DNA of 5,032 bases from an uncultured Treponema sp. Its GTDB lineage: Bacteria; Spirochaetota; Spirochaetia; Treponematales; Treponemataceae. The translations under genes were made by a program, and so were the position numbers. The notes beneath the pieces are model-generated. The model searched no databases. It had not been told where the DNA came from and saw only the letters and a program-made list of their open reading frames with translations. Shown here piece by piece: positions 1-5,032 of this stretch. Location: the NCBI GenBank assembly GCA_937885475.1, contig CAKZZR010000112.1, positions 1 to 5,032 on the forward strand, read 5' to 3'. Each line of letters starts with the position of its first letter. The first letter of the stretch is position 1.

Positions 1-2307
1 GACACCGAAACTGAGCCGGGAAGCTTAAGTGACTTCTTTACAAAAGAACAGAAAATCACCTCGCTGGCAACGCCTAATCAAATCTTTGTAACAAGGAATG
101 TGTATCCCGGTAAAATCAATGTTACGTGGACTGCTGTGGAGGGTGCAACCTCGTACCACATTCAGCGGGCGGTCATCACGCCAAACGCGGACGGAACTTA
201 CAAGGAGCCTGAAACAAACAAGGAATTTGAGGACCTTGACTGGCAGACGCTGAACAAAAGCTTTTACCAGTCGGTATATACGGACACGATTCTTTCAAAT
301 CCTGGCGCATCAAACAAGGAATACACCTACCACTACTACTACCGCGTCATGGCGCAAAACATAAAGAGCGGTCTGGAAAGCGATTTTACAAATCCGTATG
401 AAATTTGGCCAGAAACCGCCACAGAAGAAGCATACGAGACCTTCAATGCGGAACGGCAGGGCTTGGGCACTCTGTTTGCATGCCCCACGGCTCTTGAGGC
501 AACCAAGGGCAAAAGCACCGACACGATTACGCTCAACTGGCAGGGCTGCGAGGGCGCTTCGTACTACGACATTTACCGCGACACGCGTGAAGATTTTACC
601 AGCGCGGCGCTGCTTGATTCCGTATACGGAACGCAGACGGAATATTCCATAAACATAATGACGACGGACCAGGGCAAGGACTTTTATTTTAAGGTTCGCG
701 CCCGCAACGTGCAGGACAACGCTTCGGCTTCTACGGCGGTGGCAATGGGCTACGCGCTGCAGGCGGGCGCTCCGGCAACGCCGTCCAATGTTCTGGTTGT
801 GGACGGACTTGGAACCAGCAAGGATTCCATTTCCGTTTCCTGGGAAGCTATAGAGTCCACCACGATTGCGCGCATAACATATTCCGTGTACCGCACAAGC
901 TCCGTGGATTCCGTATACACGCTTTGCAAGAAGGACATTCCGGCAGAAACAAACAGTTTTACAGACGCAGGACTTTCAACAGGAATCTACTATTATTACT
1001 ATGTTCAGGCGGTTTCATACACCATAAAGGACGGCACAGAAACCGGAGAAACGCTTAAGAGCGCCTTTAGCGAAAGCGGCGCGGCAGCGGCAAAACCGGC
1101 GGTCGGATTCCTTTTAAGCCCGCCAGAAAGCCTTGAGGCACTCGACGCAGACACCGCAGACAAAATCCGGCTTATATGGACGCCGGCAATAGGCTCGGCA
1201 ATAAGCACGGACGTCTCTGAAAAGCTGGAGGACAGCGCCTTTACCTACAACATCTATAAGAGCGCCGCGCAGGAAGGGCCGTTTGAGCTGCTTATGCAAA
1301 GCGTAGCCGGCACGGCATACGAAGGCGGCTACCTAAGTCAGGATGTAGAAAAAAGCAATTTCTATAAGATTTCTACCTTGAATGCGCAAGGAACAGAAAG
1401 CGTGTACAGCATTACCGCAGCGCCTGTTCCGGAAGCGCCTCAGAGCGTAACTGCCAGCAAGACGGCAAATCTTGCCGCGCAGTACGCAAGCCAGGCAGAC
1501 TGGGAAGCCTCTTGCAACGGAAACGAGGTGTACCCGGTTTACATTACGTGGAAGGCTCCAAGCAGCGAGCCAAAGCCAGAAGGCTACAACATCTACCGCT
1601 CTACAAAGCCGGATTCCGCGTTCCGCAAGCTGAACGACGCGCCCCTTACCGAATGCGCGTACCTTGACGCAAACGATGCGGCAAAAGCAGGCGTGTTCTA
1701 CTATTATAAAGTAATCTCCTTGAACGTGCTGAACCAAGGTCGCAAGGGCAACGACCCTGCAACCGACACGGCACGGGGCAGCTGGGGTTACGGCGCTTTG
1801 ACGGCTGACCAATGGTTCCGCGAATACAACAAGACAATCATGAAGTCGCAGTCAAAGCTTACGCTCATGCACAAGCCGAGCGACACAGACAAATTGGGAA
1901 GCGAGACGATTAAGGCGGACGTTCCGTACAAGGGAACGCCGGGAACGCTTTCCTACAAGGCGGCGCTGGACGGTCTGGGAGCCAGAATCACCATGCCGTA
2001 CACAAACTACGCGGACTTCTACATAAACAACGACGCAAGCCTTGGCGTATACTTCGTTCTGAACGGACCTACAAACACGTCATCAAACATGAGCGCAAAC
2101 GGAAGCATGGACGGAACGGTTAACTGCCTTCACGAGGTTGCAGACGGCGTTTTCTACGGAATGTACCCGGGAAGCTCCACCTACGACAACCTTCAGATTA
2201 AGGGCGGCGCGGCAGGCGGCGGTTACTACGTCGTTACAACAAAGGATCTTAACGGCGAGAACGTCTTTGCAAGCAAAGAAGTAAACTGGATTGTAGGAGA
2301 AGAATAA
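1..2307 (+). CDS. Multi-domain fibronectin type III (FN3) repeat protein, 5' end missing
   Basis: The frame is open from base 1 to the TAA at 2305-2307, giving 768 visible codons; the true start lies to the left, and a GTG at 100 falls inside an FN3 domain, so it is not the start. Five FN3-like units are visible by the B-strand Trp and C-strand Tyr pattern: about codons 21-137 (INVTW, YHIQR), 158-252 (ITLNW, YDIYR), 258-364 (ISVSW, YSVYR), 373-480 (IRLIW, YNIYK) and 480-600 (VYITW, YNIYR). Each has an aromatic F strand (HYYYRV, FYFKV, YYYYYV, NFYKI, FYYYKV). Codons 602-768 form a Gly/Asn/Tyr-rich, probably beta-rich domain that I do not recognise. FN3 arrays usually act as spacers or protein- and glycan-binding modules outside the cytoplasm; I infer a periplasmic or surface location, because the signal sequence is out of view. 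No catalytic domain is evident. It lies just upstream of a lipoprotein and a predicted outer-membrane protein and is probably co-transcribed with them. The FN3 call is firm; the function is unknown. Confidence 0.9.
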   Translation, partial: DTETEPGSLSDFFTKEQKITSLATPNQIFVTRNVYPGKINVTWTAVEGATSYHIQRAVITPNADGTYKEPETNKEFEDLDWQTLNKSFYQSVYTDTILSNPGASNKEYTYHYYYRVMAQNIKSGLESDFTNPYEIWPETATEEAYETFNAERQGLGTLFACPTALEATKGKSTDTITLNWQGCEGASYYDIYRDTREDFTSAALLDSVYGTQTEYSINIMTTDQGKDFYFKVRARNVQDNASASTAVAMGYALQAGAPATPSNVLVVDGLGTSKDSISVSWEAIESTTIARITYSVYRTSSVDSVYTLCKKDIPAETNSFTDAGLSTGIYYYYYVQAVSYTIKDGTETGETLKSAFSESGAAAAKPAVGFLLSPPESLEALDADTADKIRLIWTPAIGSAISTDVSEKLEDSAFTYNIYKSAAQEGPFELLMQSVAGTAYEGGYLSQDVEKSNFYKISTLNAQGTESVYSITAAPVPEAPQSVTASKTANLAAQYASQADWEASCNGNEVYPVYITWKAPSSEPKPEGYNIYRSTKPDSAFRKLNDAPLTECAYLDANDAAKAGVFYYYKVISLNVLNQGRKGNDPATDTARGSWGYGALTADQWFREYNKTIMKSQSKLTLMHKPSDTDKLGSETIKADVPYKGTPGTLSYKAALDGLGARITMPYTNYADFYINNDASLGVYFVLNGPTNTSSNMSANGSMDGTVNCLHEVADGVFYGMYPGSSTYDNLQIKGGAAGGGYYVVTTKDLNGENVFASKEVNWIVGEE
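2295..2299 (+). promoter_or_regulatory. Shine-Dalgarno AGGAG for an alternative upstream start (ATG 2307)
   Basis: AGGAG lies inside the last codons of the FN3 gene, 7 bases before an ATG at 2307-2309 that overlaps the FN3 stop codon by one base (TAATG). This ATG is in frame with the lipoprotein start at 2355 and would add 16 residues (MKAQNTTFTTYKSGVF) before the signal peptide. It may act for translational coupling or simply be fortuitous. Confidence 0.4.
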
Positions 2308-2344
2308 TGAAAGCACAGAACACGACATTCACGACATATAAATC

Positions 2345-2349
2345 AGGAG
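2345..2349 (+). promoter_or_regulatory. Shine-Dalgarno AGGAG for the lipoprotein start at 2355
   Basis: AGGAG is followed after 5 bases by ATG 2355-2357, which begins a textbook lipoprotein signal peptide (MKKSIF...). This site decides the preferred start over the in-frame ATG at 2307. Confidence 0.7.
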
Positions 2350-2354
2350 TTTTT

Positions 2355-2717
2355 ATGAAAAAATCAATTTTTACGGTAATCCTTGCGCTTTTTGCCAGTC
2401 TTTTTTTGGCGGGCTGCTACGAGCCTTCACCTCTGTACGGCACCTGGGCAGACAACAACGGAAACAAAATCACCTTCATAAATGACGGAACATTCGTTGC
2501 AAAAATTCTGGACTCCAAGGACCAGAGCGTGAACTACGAAGGAAGCTACAACGTCATAGACAACGTAATCGTCTTTTCGTACTCATATTCCGATGGAGAA
2601 GAAACGGTAAGCGGCTCCATGAACACTGAATGGGATATCCGCGGTTCCATGCTGTACTGCACTTGGACGGTAAGCGACTACACGCGCGTTCTTACCCTGT
2701 ACCACACCTCAAAATAA
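2355..2717 (+). CDS. Small predicted lipoprotein with a lipocalin-like beta domain
   Basis: The 120-residue product begins with a type II signal peptide: Lys2-Lys3, a hydrophobic core at residues 5-17 and the lipobox L18-A19-G20-C21, so cleavage and lipidation at Cys21 are expected. The mature part is about 100 residues. It contains LYGTWADNNGNKITF at 27-41 followed by NDGTF, a pattern typical of small lipocalin-like lipoprotein domains (G-T-W, then a T-F strand and an N-D-G turn), then alternating short strands to the C-terminus (YEGSYNV, VIVFSYSYSD, LYCTWTV, RVLTLYH). There is one further Cys at 102. Such domains fold as small beta-barrels or sandwiches, but no ligand can be assigned. The gene lies 47 bases after the FN3 gene and 24 before the next one, consistent with an operon. 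I prefer the start at 2355 over the in-frame ATG at 2307 because the latter would give an unusually long n-region. The lipoprotein call is firm; the fold is tentative and the role unknown. Confidence 0.9.
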   Translation: MKKSIFTVILALFASLFLAGCYEPSPLYGTWADNNGNKITFINDGTFVAKILDSKDQSVNYEGSYNVIDNVIVFSYSYSDGEETVSGSMNTEWDIRGSMLYCTWTVSDYTRVLTLYHTSK

Positions 2718-2741
2718 CCGCAGGAACGGAAGGACAGAATT

Positions 2742-3794
2742 ATGAAAAGAATCATATGTACCGCAGTTCTTGCCTGTACGCTTGCCGCGCCGTTTTTTGC
2801 GCGGAGCATAAAAAAGGACGTTGCCGTTGACCCCGCCAAAAACGTCAGCGTGCGCGAGGAAGCCCCAAAGGAACTTACGGAAGCAGAGGCGGCAAAGGCT
2901 GCGCAAAAGGCGGCCGCAAAGGAAGCCCGCGACGCAAAGCGCGCGGCACGCAAGCAGGCTCGTGCAGACAGAAAGGCTGCAAAAAGCGCGGCAAAGCAGG
3001 CAAAAAAGGACCTTGAGCAGGCAGACATAGACGGAACGCTTGACCCCGAAGATCCGAACGTAGAAATAAACCCAAAGACAGGGTTCCCGCAGATAAAGAA
3101 AATTCCGTTCGTCATGTTTGACGAGGGCGCTTCATTCTCAATGATTACGCGGCTTCAGAAGCAGGAGGAGCGCAGTAATTTTGTATGGCAGGACTACCTT
3201 GTTGGCGCGTATTTCAGCGTGCGCACCGAAAACATGAAGCCTATCAACAGCATGGTTCGCGTTGCCGCCTACTATCCGTTCTACCACACGTTTGACGGAA
3301 TGCAGCAGTATCCAAAGCAGACCGTTCTGTACGCGTTTGACCTGCTTGCCGCGCCAATGATTCAGACCAGCATGTGGGACTACGTGCGCCTTAATTTTGC
3401 GGGCGGACTTCACTACATGTACCAACTGACCGACGAGTATCACATGAATTATCTGGGGCTTGGTCTTTTGACCGGCGTGGAGCTTCCGATTGCGCGCCAC
3501 TGGACGATTATGAACGACGGAACGTTCACGCTGGACTACGCGAACCTTGGCACAAACCAGAAGGTTCAGCCGTTCGATTATTCATGGCAGTATCAGGTTT
3601 CGCTCGGCGTGCGCTACAGCAAGAAGGGCTACAACAAATACTCGTACATCCACAAGATAAAGCGCGCGGAAAAGCCTGCAAAGGCTAAATCAAAGCGAAA
3701 GGCAAAGCAAAAAACGGAGCTTGAGATTGCGACGGAAGAAATAGACGGCTCGAACGCTCAAGCCGCACAGGACAATTCAGCCAAAATGAATTAA
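2742..3794 (+). CDS. Exported protein: basic Ala/Lys/Arg helix plus predicted outer-membrane beta-barrel
   Basis: The 350-residue product starts at an ATG 7 bases after AAGGA (2730-2734). Residues 1-20 are a signal peptide (MKRIICTAVLACTLAAPFFA), probably cleaved after A-x-x-F-F-A. Residues 43-92 are almost entirely Ala, Lys, Arg, Glu and Gln, predicting a long charged helix or coiled coil. An acidic, Pro-containing linker (about 95-118, DGTLDPEDPNVE) follows. From about 127 to 293 the chain shows repeated amphipathic strands rich in Tyr, Phe and Gly: YLVGAYFSV, MVRVAAYYPFY, VLYAFDLLAAPMI, YVRLNFAGGLHYMY, NYLGLGLLTGVELPI, WTIMNDGTFTLDY and WQYQVSLGVRYS. That is 7-8 strands, fitting a small outer-membrane barrel. 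Residues 305-326 are a second basic stretch, and the tail is acidic and Gln/Asn-rich. No enzyme motif is visible. The position after a lipoprotein and an FN3 protein supports an envelope role. Localisation is inferred; an exported non-barrel beta protein is the main alternative. Confidence 0.85.
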   Translation: MKRIICTAVLACTLAAPFFARSIKKDVAVDPAKNVSVREEAPKELTEAEAAKAAQKAAAKEARDAKRAARKQARADRKAAKSAAKQAKKDLEQADIDGTLDPEDPNVEINPKTGFPQIKKIPFVMFDEGASFSMITRLQKQEERSNFVWQDYLVGAYFSVRTENMKPINSMVRVAAYYPFYHTFDGMQQYPKQTVLYAFDLLAAPMIQTSMWDYVRLNFAGGLHYMYQLTDEYHMNYLGLGLLTGVELPIARHWTIMNDGTFTLDYANLGTNQKVQPFDYSWQYQVSLGVRYSKKGYNKYSYIHKIKRAEKPAKAKSKRKAKQKTELEIATEEIDGSNAQAAQDNSAKMN

Positions 3795-3812
3795 ACAAAA
3801 AAACGGTGGCGG
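3795..3812. other. 18-base gap between convergent genes, no clear terminator
   Basis: The plus-strand operon ends at 3794 and the minus-strand operon ends at 3813. The gap has an A7 run at 3797-3803, which reads as T7 on the minus strand after a GC-rich stretch, but I find no stable stem in front of it. On the plus strand only a 4-bp stem (CAAG 3821-3824, CTTG 3828-3831, then TTT) follows, inside the opposing gene. The two transcripts therefore probably overlap. Confidence 0.5.
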
Positions 3813-4367
3813 CTATTCGTCAAGAAGCTTGTTTGCGTACAAAAAGCACGCCACCTCAAGCACTACAATCATCAGCGCGTACACCTTAAGGCAAAGCCTG
3901 GTGTTTGCGTCAGCGGGAACAAGGTTCTTCCAATAGAAAGAGCCGTCTTTTCGCAGGCACACGAACACCAGCGCGTTATACGCCAAAAGCGCCACGATGG
4001 AAATCACAGACATATAGAAAATAGCAACATCGTCCTCGGTTATGCCGGTTACAAGCAGAAGGGTTGCAAAAAGCGACACGCAGAAGAGCGCGTACACGCC
4101 GCAGTTCCATACGGACTGCGTGTAGCCCCCGGTTCCGGCAAAAAGCGCCGCAGTTCCACAGGAAAAAAGCGCAAGAAAGAAAAACGAGGCGAACAAAAAG
4201 GCGGTCAGAACGTAGAACAAGCCCCAGCCCAGTCCCGGCGAGGAAATAAAAAACACCCATGACGCTATGGTGCGGCTTATCATCTCCAGAAAGACGGAAA
4301 GAGCCGCCATAAAAAATATGATGCCGCCAATTCTGAGCGGTACGGAAGAATCTGATTGTGATGCCAT
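3813..4367 (-). CDS. Hypothetical membrane protein with about five transmembrane helices, coupled to argR
   Basis: The 184-residue product is read from ATG 4367-4365 to TAG 3815-3813. Its ATG overlaps the argR stop codon by one base (TAATG on the minus strand), and only a distant GGAG (4379-4382, 11 bases away) precedes it, so translation probably depends on coupling to argR. Hydrophobic stretches lie at about residues 11-30, 47-77 (long, perhaps one helix plus a re-entrant part), 88-108, 114-138 and 158-178. The N-terminus is short, Ser-rich and polar. A loop at 139-157 (R-K-D-G-S-F-Y-W-K) is the most charged segment, with few charges elsewhere. I see no transporter, kinase or peptidase motif, and I do not recognise the family. 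Sharing an operon with ArgR hints at a link with arginine or nitrogen status, but this is only guilt by association. It is too small for a typical amino-acid permease. The gene is real with good confidence: intact hydrophobic pattern, operon layout and no better frame over the region. Confidence 0.8.
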   Translation of the reverse strand: MASQSDSSVPLRIGGIIFFMAALSVFLEMISRTIASWVFFISSPGLGWGLFYVLTAFLFASFFFLALFSCGTAALFAGTGGYTQSVWNCGVYALFCVSLFATLLLVTGITEDDVAIFYMSVISIVALLAYNALVFVCLRKDGSFYWKNLVPADANTRLCLKVYALMIVVLEVACFLYANKLLDE

Positions 4368-4837
4368 TATGCTTCAATCTCCGGAATGCGTCGCTTAAGC
4401 TCAGCCATGAACTGCTCGCCGGTAACGCCGTGGCGCAAGCACGCGAACAGGCAGTTGTCGCCCGCAACCGTGCCAAGAATCTCGTCCATGTTCATATTGT
4501 CAAGCGCACTGGAAACGGTGTTCGCGTGTCCGGGGAACGTCTTTATGACGACGATGTTTCCGCTCCAGTCAATGCTTACGTAGCCGCGCAAAAAGTCCTG
4601 CACGTAAATCCGCTCGGATTCCTGCCGCTCGTCCTCGCCCGGAAGCGTGTAGACGTAGCCGTTGTTTCCGTCCGCGACCTTACCTACCTTAAGCAGCTTC
4701 AAATCGCGGGAAAGCGTCGCCTGCGTAACCTCAAAGCTTTCTTTTTCAAGGTAGGCAAGCAGGGCTTCCTGACTTTCTATGCGGTAATTTTTGATAAGTT
4801 TGCGTATTGCCTTAAGGCGCGTAAGACGTTCTTTCAC
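4367..4837 (-). CDS. argR: ArgR-family arginine-responsive transcriptional regulator
   Basis: The 156-residue product starts at GTG 4837-4835; the family is usually about 150-156 residues. Residues 1-65 form the winged helix DNA-binding domain, with LKAIRKLIKNYRIESQEAL at the start and VTQATLSRDLKLL as the recognition helix, including the conserved Ser43-Arg44. Residues about 78-156 form the oligomerisation and arginine-binding domain, with VVIKTFPGHA (about 96-105) and the signature EILGTVAGDN (about 119-128). In the family ArgR forms hexamers, binds L-arginine at the trimer interface and represses biosynthetic genes or activates catabolic ones at ARG boxes. The signature is normally GDD; here the second Asp is Asn128. 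A TTG at 4873 would add 12 residues but has no Shine-Dalgarno and lies inside the proposed operator, so I reject it. It is the first gene of a two-gene unit with the membrane protein downstream, and is probably autoregulated through the palindrome at 4859-4872. Confidence 0.95.
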   Translation of the reverse strand: MKERLTRLKAIRKLIKNYRIESQEALLAYLEKESFEVTQATLSRDLKLLKVGKVADGNNGYVYTLPGEDERQESERIYVQDFLRGYVSIDWSGNIVVIKTFPGHANTVSSALDNMNMDEILGTVAGDNCLFACLRHGVTGEQFMAELKRRIPEIEA

Positions 4838-4841
4838 AAAA

Positions 4842-4847
4842 TCCTCT
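4842..4847 (-). promoter_or_regulatory. Shine-Dalgarno AGAGGA that sets the GTG start of argR
   Basis: Read on the minus strand, AGAGGA is followed by TTTT and then GTG at 4837-4835. The 4-base spacing is short but workable, and no comparable site precedes the in-frame TTG at 4873. This is the main support for a GTG start and a product of 156 residues. Confidence 0.7.
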
Positions 4848-4858
4848 GAACCGAAAAC

Positions 4859-4872
4859 TGTATATTTATACA
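4859..4872 (-). promoter_or_regulatory. ARG-box-like operator upstream of argR
   Basis: The plus strand reads TGTAT-ATTT-ATACA, an inverted repeat with arms TGTATA and TATACA. The known ARG box is TGAAT-WWWW-ATTCA with 5-4-5 spacing; this site has identical spacing, an all-A/T centre and flanking A/T, with one symmetric difference per half-site (TGT for TGA). It lies 22 bases upstream of the argR start codon, over the predicted transcription start, where binding would block transcription. Autoregulation is common in this family. Assignment is inference, since the flanking region is AT-rich and short palindromes can arise by chance. Confidence 0.55.
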
Positions 4873-4875
4873 AAA

Positions 4876-4905
4876 ATAATACAATATTATGCGATTCTTA
4901 TTCAA
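4876..4905 (-). promoter_or_regulatory. Predicted sigma-70-type promoter of argR
   Basis: On the minus strand, TTGAAT (4905-4900) could be the -35 element and TATTAT (4881-4876) the -10 element, with an 18-base spacer. TG sits immediately before the -10 hexamer, though without the extra base of a canonical extended -10. Transcription would start near 4869, giving a leader of about 32 bases to the GTG. An alternative is TATACT at 4948-4943, which lacks a good -35. In such AT-rich DNA other -10 matches exist, so this is a moderate call. Confidence 0.4.
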
Positions 4906-4907
4906 GA

Positions 4908-4919
4908 ACGCGAGCGCGT
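4908..4919. repeat. GC-rich inverted repeat ACGCG-AG-CGCGT upstream of the argR promoter
   Basis: Two 5-bp arms are separated by 2 bases in an otherwise AT-rich intergenic region. It lies just upstream of the predicted -35 element of argR. It may be a protein-binding site or a small stem in a longer leader transcript; the short loop makes an RNA hairpin strained. Chance is possible. Confidence 0.3.
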
Positions 4920-4986
4920 GCCGCATGGAAATCAATTTTTAGAGTATAGTTATAAAAAAAATAGCTTACAGTCGAACTTCATCCTT

Positions 4987-5021
4987 CAAAAACGCAAGCT
5001 AGCTTGCTACACGCATTTTTG
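4987..5021 (-). terminator. Possible intrinsic terminator or intergenic hairpin repeat at the right edge
   Basis: A perfect 14-base palindrome GCAAGCTAGCTTGC lies at 4994-5007. On the minus strand it is followed at once by GTTTTTG, the layout of an intrinsic terminator for a minus-strand gene beyond the right edge. A wider imperfect pairing also exists between CAAAAACGC (4987-4995) and GCATTTTTG (5013-5021), which on the minus-strand RNA has a G-U pair instead of a mismatch. The two pairings share bases and are alternatives. The region could instead belong to a dispersed palindromic repeat cut by the window end. Confidence 0.4.
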
Positions 5022-5032
5022 CCTTGGAACTT

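Larger units (their letters stand above)
4838..5032. other. Non-coding region upstream of argR
   Basis: These 195 bases hold the argR ribosome binding site, the ARG-box-like palindrome, the predicted promoter, a GC-rich inverted repeat, an A8 run at 4954-4961 and the edge hairpin. I see no RNA gene. The only open frame is a 30-codon minus-strand ATG frame at 4926-4834 without a ribosome binding site, which I do not call. The first gene to the right is not visible. Confidence 0.6.

Noticed and set aside
100..102. GTG at 100 as the start of the FN3 protein
   Set aside because: The frame is open to base 1 and FN3 sequence (LATPNQIFV) is already present before it, so the gene begins outside the window.
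1333..1812. 159-codon open frame on the minus strand inside the FN3 gene
   Set aside because: It is antisense to a clear FN3 domain, has no recognisable motif, and has a Cys/Arg/Val-rich composition typical of a frame opposite a real gene.
2678..3115. 145-codon minus-strand frame, Ala/Phe/Ser-rich, resembling membrane segments
   Set aside because: It is the complement of the Lys/Ala-rich helix of the barrel protein; the apparent hydrophobicity comes from reading Lys and Glu codons backwards.
3976..4476. 166-codon minus-strand frame overlapping argR and the membrane protein
   Set aside because: Same strand but a different frame from both; it is Arg/Cys-rich with broken hydrophobic segments, and the argR and membrane-protein frames explain the DNA better.
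4358..4849. 163-codon plus-strand open frame over argR
   Set aside because: It lies antisense to an unmistakable ArgR and shows no domain.
4838..4873. Extension of ArgR to a TTG start at 4873
   Set aside because: There is no ribosome binding site, the start would lie in the palindrome, and the protein would exceed the usual family length; GTG 4837 has AGAGGA.
4834..4926. 30-codon minus-strand frame (MRHALAFL...) whose stop overlaps the argR GTG, a possible leader peptide
   Set aside because: No Shine-Dalgarno precedes its ATG, it spans the predicted promoter and operator, and it has no run of Arg codons that would suggest attenuation.

Overview
The window looks like a chromosomal piece of a spirochete, most likely a Treponema of medium G+C. 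The grounds are indirect: a fibronectin-type-III surface or periplasmic protein, a small lipoprotein and a predicted outer-membrane barrel protein with a Lys/Arg/Ala-rich helix, in a style I associate with treponemes, beside an ArgR-family regulator. I could not confirm the genus by a search, and no rRNA, tRNA, mobile element or CRISPR array is present.

Left block, plus strand, 1-3794: three closely spaced co-directional genes. The first is open at the left edge and holds five fibronectin type III (FN3)-like domains and an unrecognised C-terminal domain of about 165 residues. The second encodes a 120-residue lipoprotein with a clear lipobox and a small lipocalin-like beta domain. The third encodes a 350-residue exported protein: signal peptide, charged helical segment, predicted 7-8 strand beta-barrel and basic tail. 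Gaps of 47 and 24 bases, good ribosome binding sites and no internal terminator suggest one cell-envelope operon. Its promoter lies outside the window.

Right block, minus strand, 4837-3813: argR (arginine repressor family, GTG start) is followed by an unrecognised five-helix membrane protein whose ATG overlaps the argR stop codon (TAATG), so the two are probably translationally coupled. The two blocks converge with only 18 bases between stop codons and no convincing terminator.

Right edge, 4838-5032: the non-coding region upstream of argR. It contains a plausible sigma-70-type promoter, a palindrome TGTAT-ATTT-ATACA with the geometry of an ARG box placed on the predicted start site (suggesting autoregulation), a GC-rich inverted repeat and, at the edge, a palindrome-centred hairpin with a T tract that may terminate a gene lying beyond the window.

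The points most worth following are the uncharacterised envelope gene set, the membrane protein coupled to argR, and the Asp-to-Asn change in the arginine-binding motif of ArgR. I saw no clear sign of a wholly new class of system.
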